A stretch of 64,000 nt of DNA, from positions 62,001-126,000 of the forward strand of contig NZ_CP029758.2 of the NCBI RefSeq assembly GCF_004006395.2, written 5' to 3'. Each line of letters begins with the position of its first letter. Positions within the stretch are counted from its first letter, which is position 1. Below are positions 58,695 to 64,000 of the stretch, one piece after another. The DNA comes from Clostridium sp. AWRP (lineage in GTDB: Bacteria > Bacillota > Clostridia > Clostridiales > Clostridiaceae). The translations under genes were made by a program, and so were the position numbers. The notes beneath the pieces were generated by a model. It ran no database searches and was not told where the DNA came from. It was given only the letters and a program-made list of their open reading frames with translations.

Positions 58695-58884
58695 TTTTAT
58701 CTGATGATTACTAGTTCTAATATTCCAACATATTTTGTGATAGTCACTTTTCTCCAAGTGTACATTGGGAGTAGCTATGGCTTTTGGATAATCGCCTAAA
58801 GGATAAGGACTTAAATGCTAAATTACTAAGAAATATGTTGATAAGCATCAAGAGGAGTTTAAACTCCTCTTGATGTTAAGAACA
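58695..58884. repeat. Intergenic structured repeat, copy 3
   Basis: TTATCTGATGATTAC, TTTTGGATAATCGC, CTTAAATGCTAAA, GTTGATAAGCATCA, then a 17-bp perfect hairpin (58842-58875) and TTAAGAAC. Longest of the three related copies. The hairpin may also terminate the convergent sirtuin gene. Confidence 0.5.
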
Positions 58885-58895
58885 AAGAATAAATC

Positions 58896-59621
58896 TTATA
58901 ATACACTTTTTAGAACTTTTCCTATACTATCATGTATAACTATATTAGCCTCATTATCATAAGAAGTAGAAGATTTATTTATAAGAACCAAGTATTTTCC
59001 CTTAAAATAATTAATTAACCCTGCAGCAGGATATACTATTAGGGAAGTACCTCCTACAATTAACATATCAGCTTGCTGGATGCATTTTACGGATTTATTT
59101 AATGTGTCCATGTTTAGACTTTCTTCATATAAAACTACGTCTGGTTTTATTGTTCCATTACATTTATCACATTTTGGTATAAGACTTGGGGTATTTAGTA
59201 CATAATCTAAATCAAAAGATTTTCCACATTTAGTGCAATGATTTCTGTGAATGGAACCATGTAATTCTAATACATTATTTGATCCTGCCATTTGATGGAG
59301 ACCATCTATATTTTGAGTTACTATAGCTTTTAACTTTCCCATTTTTTCTAATTCTGTAAGAGCGTAATGGGCGTCATTTGGTTTTGCATCTTTGTATATC
59401 ATTTTTGCCCTATAAAAATCAAAGAAATCCTCAGTATGAGACATAAAAAAACTATGACTTAGCATTACTTCAGGGGGATATGAAAAATTATTTTTAGTTT
59501 TATATAATCCTGTTTCGGATCTAAAATCAGGTATTTGCGATTCTGTAGAAACTCCTGCACCGCCCAAAAATACAATATTAGTACTTGAATCTACAGCGGA
59601 TTTTAAATTCTCATAACTCAT
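58896..59621 (-). CDS. cobB: NAD-dependent deacetylase, sirtuin
   Basis: 241 aa. NAD site GGAGVSTESQIPDFRSETGLY, QNIDGLHQMAG, catalytic His in LELHGSIHRNHCTKC, zinc cysteines CTKC and CDKC, and GGTSLIVYPAAGL. Removes acetyl groups from lysines; in acetate- and acetyl-CoA-handling bacteria a usual target is acetyl-CoA synthetase. AGAGGTGAT precedes ATG. Single gene. Confidence 0.94.
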   Translation of the reverse strand: MSYENLKSAVDSSTNIVFLGGAGVSTESQIPDFRSETGLYKTKNNFSYPPEVMLSHSFFMSHTEDFFDFYRAKMIYKDAKPNDAHYALTELEKMGKLKAIVTQNIDGLHQMAGSNNVLELHGSIHRNHCTKCGKSFDLDYVLNTPSLIPKCDKCNGTIKPDVVLYEESLNMDTLNKSVKCIQQADMLIVGGTSLIVYPAAGLINYFKGKYLVLINKSSTSYDNEANIVIHDSIGKVLKSVL

Positions 59622-59797
59622 AAAATCACCTCTGATTAATATTATAGCATATACTTTTTATATGTTTAATTGTTTGGCAAATATTAGCGTGTTTTATGTA
59701 TAAGAGTAACTTATTTTATTTAGAAACGGGTTTTTTAGTAATTGGAGTTGACAAATAGTATTTAAAATGATATCATAAATTTTGTTAAAAAAAGTAT

Positions 59798-59871
<74 letters not shown>

Positions 59872-59975
59872 AAAAGATACAGAAGTGATCTGATTGCTGA
59901 TTTTTCAGTAGATAGGTTGCTTCTTTTTTGTTGTTTATATAGTTTGGCATATTGTGGTATAATTATTATTGCGTT

Positions 59976-60327
59976 ATGGAAAAAGTAGGATTTAAAAATA
60001 TCAATACAAGAGTAAATGACTTTATTCAGTATAATAACTCCTTTAAACCCTGATTATAAAGAACAATTAGAAGCCTTTATGTCAGGTTCATATTCTAAAA
60101 GAATGACCACAGAGGAAAGAGAAAAATTTGTTTCTAGTCTAATTAATAGGGGACTTACACAGCAAGAAGCAGAACATGAATTTGAAAGCAGGAAAAAGAT
60201 TATAGATTATTTGCATGATAATAGAGAAAATATAAATTTGGTATGGAGTAACTGTATGTTTATTTCTTATGGATATAATACTGAATTCAAGTTATCATCT
60301 AAAGACAAAAATAAGGACAGACTATAA
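59976..60327 (+). pseudogene. Probable frameshifted hypothetical gene
   Basis: A frame from ATG 59976 reads MEKVGFKNINTRVNDFIQY and stops at 60053; the next frame (open from 60016) continues as DYKEQLEAFMSGSYSKRMTTEEREKFV... to 60327. Joining them near 60050 gives one helical, charged protein of ~115 aa. Neither start has a ribosome site. It might instead be a short real gene from 60016 (103 aa). I do not recognise the family. It lies inside the tRNA-Cys island. Confidence 0.4.
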
Positions 60328-60624
60328 AGTGCTTTTCTCCAGTGTAGCCAGTTGCTTTCTACACATAAAACTCCTGCGTCTATTAATATCTTTTTATCTT
60401 CTTCACTAAAATCAGCACATAATTATTTTTCTTAAACAGTTTCAAAACTTCTAAATTTTCTACAGACAAATATTATTGTGCAATTTTTTATGGAAAGTAT
60501 ACTTGACATCTGTACTATATGGTAGTAATATAAAAATGTAAAGTTAACTTTGCATATGGTTTAGGAAAATAGTTGTTATATGAAAAACAGCTTATAAGAA
60601 ATATTAGCCATAAGGAGGAAAAAA
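60328..60624. other. Gene-free stretch with promoter and possible gene remnant
   Basis: TTGACA (60503-60508), 17 nt, TAATAT (60526-60531) is a good promoter for the next gene, with the imperfect palindrome TACTATATGGTAGTA in the spacer. On the minus strand 60330-60405 an open run (ADFSEEDKKILIDAGVLCVE) looks like a decayed gene piece; evidence is weak. Confidence 0.4.
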
Positions 60625-61062
60625 ATGAAAAATAGGAGTGCTGCAAGGTATTTAGTATTTTCGCTCATTGGTTTTGTGATTTTGGCGGCAGGTGCTATAT
60701 TAGCAAAACTTACAAGGAATGAGCAAGGTATCATTCAGACTTTACCATATATTTTTATTGGAATTGGAGCTGGGATTTTTGGACAGAACCTTGGTACTGC
60801 CTTTGACATCTATACTATGAGAAAAAATCCAGAGGTAGCTAAGCAAAGGGAAATTGATGAAAAGGATGAGAGAAATATAACAATAAGAAATAAAGCTAAA
60901 GCTAAGGCATATGATCTTATGATATTGGTATTCGGGGCATTGATGATGGCGTTTGCACTGATGGGTGTTAGTTGGTCAGTAGTTTTAGCTATTGTTATTG
61001 CATATCTGTTTGTTATATTTTCAAACATATATTTTATAAGTAAATATAATAAAGATATGTAA
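60625..61062 (+). CDS. Small membrane protein, DUF2178-like
   Basis: 145 aa. Four hydrophobic segments (about 10-28, 38-55, 97-115, 117-136) with a central cytoplasmic stretch KQREIDEKDERNITIRNKAKAKAYD; the DERN...KAKAKAYD pattern is typical of DUF2178-type proteins, often encoded with small HTH repressors. No such regulator is next to it here. AAGGAGG before ATG is strong. Located in the tRNA-Cys island. Confidence 0.72.
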   Translation: MKNRSAARYLVFSLIGFVILAAGAILAKLTRNEQGIIQTLPYIFIGIGAGIFGQNLGTAFDIYTMRKNPEVAKQREIDEKDERNITIRNKAKAKAYDLMILVFGALMMAFALMGVSWSVVLAIVIAYLFVIFSNIYFISKYNKDM

Positions 61063-61190
61063 AGCTGAGTATGATATAATAGGAGTTTGCCAACTAGATT
61101 AGATGGGAAAAATATTTTCCCTAGTTCAAATCTGGATGGCGCTTCTATAGTATAAAAAATTAGGGTGTCTTATATTTGTAGATAGATGAT

Positions 61191-62114
61191 CTATTTCACT
61201 ACAGATTCTAATACATGTATTTCTCCCTTTTTAAAATTAACTTCTACACTGCTTCCAATCGGTAAAGTTATTCTTGGATATGAATGTCCAGATTGAAAGT
61301 TAATTAAAGTTGGTTTTTTTAAGCTAAGTATCCTGTCTTCAAGTATTTCAGTTAAAGTTAAACTTCGTTCATAATGTGGAAGTTCACAATTTGTAAACTG
61401 ACCTAGAATAAAGCCTGAACATTTTTGAAGATCTCCACTTAGTGTTAATTGAGTAAGCATTCTGTCAATTCTATAAGGTTCTTCTCCTACATCTTCTATA
61501 AAGAGTATTTTATTTTCAGTATTCAAAGCATAAGGAGTACCTAGAAGACTAGATATAAGGCATAGGTTACCACCTATAAGAGTACCAGATGCATACTCTC
61601 CATTGAAATACTGTGTGGGAATGTCATTAGGGTTTTTTATAGTAAAGGGAACATATCCACACGTTAGGGTATCTAAAAAACTCTTTAATGTAAAATCATC
61701 AAAAGTAGAAGTGCACATTGGAGAGTGAAAGGTAATTATATGGCATTTATCGTATATATTGTTTAATAAAGTGGTTATGTCACTAAATCCTGCAAATATT
61801 TTAGGATTTCCTTCAATAATATTAAAATCAATAAAAGGAAGAAGTCTCATGCTGCCGTATCCACCTCTTGTGCATAATATCATATTTACACTTTTGTCTG
61901 AGAACATATCCATAATATCGGAAGCCCTGTCTACATCCTTACCAGCTAAATAACCCCATTTGTCGTATATATGGTTTCCTTCTTTAACATTAAAACCAAG
62001 ATTTTTTAAAATCTCGATTTTTTCTTTGATTTTTTCAGGCTTCTCTGCACTTGCCGGAGATACAAGGCCTATAGTATCTCCTTTTTTTAATCTTTTCCCA
62101 ATCAAAATCATCAC
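61191..62114 (-). CDS. S66 family LD-carboxypeptidase / MccF-like
   Basis: 307 aa. Nucleophile Ser in CTRGGYGSMRLLP, Glu in FIEDVGEEPYRIDRML and His in NFQSGHSYPRITLPIG give the complete Ser-Glu-His triad. Members recycle murein tetrapeptides (LdcA) or inactivate microcin C (MccF). No signal peptide, so it is cytosolic; cell-wall recycling is the simpler reading. It begins 9 nt after the end of the CorA gene and is probably cotranscribed. Confidence 0.88.
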   Translation of the reverse strand: MMILIGKRLKKGDTIGLVSPASAEKPEKIKEKIEILKNLGFNVKEGNHIYDKWGYLAGKDVDRASDIMDMFSDKSVNMILCTRGGYGSMRLLPFIDFNIIEGNPKIFAGFSDITTLLNNIYDKCHIITFHSPMCTSTFDDFTLKSFLDTLTCGYVPFTIKNPNDIPTQYFNGEYASGTLIGGNLCLISSLLGTPYALNTENKILFIEDVGEEPYRIDRMLTQLTLSGDLQKCSGFILGQFTNCELPHYERSLTLTEILEDRILSLKKPTLINFQSGHSYPRITLPIGSSVEVNFKKGEIHVLESVVK

Positions 62115-62123
62115 ATCCTAAAA

Positions 62124-63065
62124 TTAAAATAAGTTTTTTTTCTTTAAAAATAATATACACACTAGGCAAATTAAAGCTGTTATTACATATACCATCCAGA
62201 AGCCATTTGGAGATTTGGCAAAGGGTATTCCGTTTAAATTCATGCCAAAAGAACCAAATATTATATTTGGAATTGCCATGACTATGGTTACTGAAGCTAG
62301 GAGTTTCATGACTATGTTTAAGTTATTTGATATAACTGAGGCAAATGCGTCCATAGTTCCTGTTAAAATATTGCTATATATGTTTGTCATTTCTATAGCT
62401 TGTTTATTTTCAATTATAACGTCTTCTAGAATATCTTGATCTTCAGGATACTTCTGTAAAAGTTCTAACTTTAGCATTTTTTCTAAAGTAATTTCGTTAG
62501 CTTTTAAGGAGGTTGAAAAGTAAACAAGAGATTTTTCCAAAGATAAAAGTTGAATAAACTCTTTATTTTTCATGGATTTATGAAGTCTTTGCTCAATCAT
62601 TACGCTTTTTTTGTCTATTTGTCTTAAATAGAGCAGGTAATAGCTTGCTATTCTATAAAGTATTTGTAAAATAAATCTAGAACGTTTAAATGTGAAAAAG
62701 GATTTAACTTTACCATCTATAAAATCAGTAAGAATTTTGCTGTTTTTTAAACAGACTGTAATTAAAGTAGATTCTGTATGAATTATAGCTAATGGATAAG
62801 AATCATAAGTTAAAGAGTTAACTTCCATTTCTGTAAAAGGAATATCAACTATTACTAGTAGATTATTATCTTCAGTATCTATACGTGACGTTTCTTCTTC
62901 ATCTAGAGCAGCTTTTAAAAAGTCCATTGGAACACCAGATTTCTTTGATATTAAAAGTAAATCTTCATCTGAAGGTGCTACAACGTTAATCCAGCAGCCA
63001 TGTTCTATGGTATCTACAGATTGTATATTATTTGATTCATCTATGGTTTTGTAAATTGAAATCAT
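62124..63065 (-). CDS. corA: CorA-family divalent cation transporter
   Basis: 313 aa. Soluble N-terminal domain, long helical stalk, then two C-terminal helices with the pore signature FGSFGMNLNG (GMN) and a Lys-rich tail (LKKKN). Pentameric Mg2+ (or Co2+/Ni2+) channel of the inner membrane. AGGAGG before the ATG. The ~300-nt upstream gap to 63370 contains only A/T-rich sequence. Confidence 0.93.
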   Translation of the reverse strand: MISIYKTIDESNNIQSVDTIEHGCWINVVAPSDEDLLLISKKSGVPMDFLKAALDEEETSRIDTEDNNLLVIVDIPFTEMEVNSLTYDSYPLAIIHTESTLITVCLKNSKILTDFIDGKVKSFFTFKRSRFILQILYRIASYYLLYLRQIDKKSVMIEQRLHKSMKNKEFIQLLSLEKSLVYFSTSLKANEITLEKMLKLELLQKYPEDQDILEDVIIENKQAIEMTNIYSNILTGTMDAFASVISNNLNIVMKLLASVTIVMAIPNIIFGSFGMNLNGIPFAKSPNGFWMVYVITALICLVCILFLKKKNLF

Positions 63066-63370
63066 GTAATGCCTCCTTGTAAGAATTAGCAGTGTATCTT
63101 AGTTAGTTCCTTTATATACTATATTTATATTATATCTTATGAAAACATACTTTTGAATATAGCATTATAAAATATAAATATAAATAACTACTATTTAAAT
63201 TTATTTATGTGGACAAAATAAGTTTATGGTTAAAACTGAATAGTATATATTATAGAATATAAAACTGAAAAAGAGTTTTTCAAATTGAATATTTTATGTA
63301 TTAAGGGTAAAAATTTAAATAACAAAAGTAATAGTATTAATTTTTAAGTAGTGCTGCTAGGAGGATGTAG

Positions 63371-63583
63371 ATGAAAAAAAAATATTGTATCATATGTGGA
63401 AAACCTTTAAGTGATGGTATAATAATATATGGTAGAGGAATATGTAAAAATTGTGAAGAAAGACTAATAAAATTGGAAAATGATTTAGATTTTTACGAAT
63501 ACTACAAAGAAAGAATAAGTAAAACTATAGCACGTTTTATTATAAGAGGAGAGATAACTCATTGTCAGAATTACCACTTTTAG
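63371..63583 (+). CDS. gin: Anti-sigma factor Gin (CsfB-like)
   Basis: 70 aa. Zinc-binding CIICGKPL...GICKNCEERL followed by a short helical tail (DLDFYEYYKERISK), the Gin/CsfB pattern. In Bacillus, Gin blocks sigma-G (and sigma-E) activity to time forespore gene expression. Its place before a YaaO-like decarboxylase matches the csfB-yaaO region of B. subtilis. GGAGGATG precedes the ATG. Confidence 0.85.
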   Translation: MKKKYCIICGKPLSDGIIIYGRGICKNCEERLIKLENDLDFYEYYKERISKTIARFIIRGEITHCQNYHF

Positions 63584-64000
63584 AAGGAGTTTTAAAATAC
63601 ATTAAGGAAAATAATATATCATTTTGTATGCCAGGTCATAAAAATGGAAGAGGTTTTTATAATACTTCAATAGGAAGAGAATTTATATCTAATATTTTAA
63701 AATTTGATATTACTGAAGTAGATGGTGTAGATAATCTTCATAATCAAAAAAGTATAATATTAGATGCAAGTAAGCGTCTTTCAAAGCTTTATGGAAGTAA
63801 AAAGTCTTATTTTTTAGTTAATGGAAGTACATCTGGAAATATGATAATGTTGTTTAGTAGTTTTAATGAGGGGGATAAAATTTTAGTAGAAAGAAATTGC
63901 CATACCTCTATACTAAATGGAATAATTATGAGGAAGTTGATTCCTATATATTTAGAAAATATTATAAGTGAAAAAATAAATGCTCCTATTTGCATAAATT
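63562..64000 (+). CDS. Orn/Lys/Arg decarboxylase family protein (YaaO-like), N-terminal part
   Basis: 146 codons are visible before the right edge. TTG 63562 with GAGGAGAG 9 nt upstream, overlapping the end of gin by 22 nt. The read-out SELPLLEGVLKYIKEN, FCMPGHKNGRGF, FDITEVDGVDNLH, YFLVNGSTSGNMIML and RNCHTSI is diagnostic for the group III PLP decarboxylases. The PLP lysine lies beyond the edge. Likely makes a polyamine precursor. Confidence 0.88.
   Translation, partial: MSELPLLEGVLKYIKENNISFCMPGHKNGRGFYNTSIGREFISNILKFDITEVDGVDNLHNQKSIILDASKRLSKLYGSKKSYFLVNGSTSGNMIMLFSSFNEGDKILVERNCHTSILNGIIMRKLIPIYLENIISEKINAPICIN

Noticed and set aside
60330..60405. Minus-strand remnant (ADFSEEDKKILIDAGVLCVE) as a gene
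   Set aside because: Too short, bounded by stops, with no start or ribosome site; kept only as a possible decayed piece.

Overview
The window looks like low-GC clostridial chromosome (Clostridium sensu stricto, rRNA cluster I), probably near the replication origin. The evidence is the A/T-rich codon use, strong purine Shine-Dalgarno sites, sporulation regulators (BofA, Gin), serine T-box leaders, and the gene order tRNA-Ser / SRP RNA / dnaX / yaaK / recR / yaaL / bofA ... gin / yaaO, which is the order known from Bacillus subtilis. The 16S sequence fits the C. kluyveri/ljungdahlii/tyrobutyricum branch, but I cannot name the species.

Layout. 1-2.8 kb (minus): response regulator, histidine kinase, BcrA-like ABC ATPase and the first codons of a permease, with a four-repeat operator in front of the transporter; base composition is richer in G+C than the rest. 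2.9-7.0 kb: tRNA-Ser, SRP RNA and the dnaX-recR-bofA cluster. 7.1-10.5 kb: sfsA, a NUDIX protein, a TIM-barrel protein, an EFR1-type flavodoxin/ferredoxin and two paralogous four-cysteine mini-proteins. 10.6-14.5 kb: two tandem serine T-boxes driving serC-like, serA and DUF1015 genes. 14.7-15.7 kb: a two-domain acetyltransferase. 16-21.3 kb: rRNA operon 1 plus tRNA-Lys. 21.4-32.4 kb: HD protein, a second two-component/ABC module, three tandem M42 aminopeptidase-like genes (two lacking metal ligands), a UDG-like protein and a class V aminotransferase. 32.8-38.2 kb: rRNA operon 2 plus tRNA-Phe. 38.3-39 kb: parvulin. 39.1-52.8 kb: complete L-arabinose locus. 53.1-58.7 kb: rRNA operon 3. 58.9-64 kb: sirtuin, tRNA-Cys with a small island remnant, S66 peptidase, CorA, gin and the start of yaaO.

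How the parts work together. The arabinose locus joins a GH51 arabinofuranosidase, a GPH symporter and an ABC sugar importer to mutarotase, isomerase, ribulokinase and epimerase. Three promoters carry AraR-type operators between -35 and -10, with catabolite-response (cre) sites just downstream. The serine operon is sensed through the UCC codon, which matches the tRNA-Ser(GGA) encoded at 3.0 kb. The three rRNA operons lie in direct orientation within 43 kb and share promoters, processing stems and a remarkable 120-nt folded element in both spacers; a diverged seventh copy sits in the leader of operon 3. Covariation of its closing stem makes this element the most interesting unexplained structure here.
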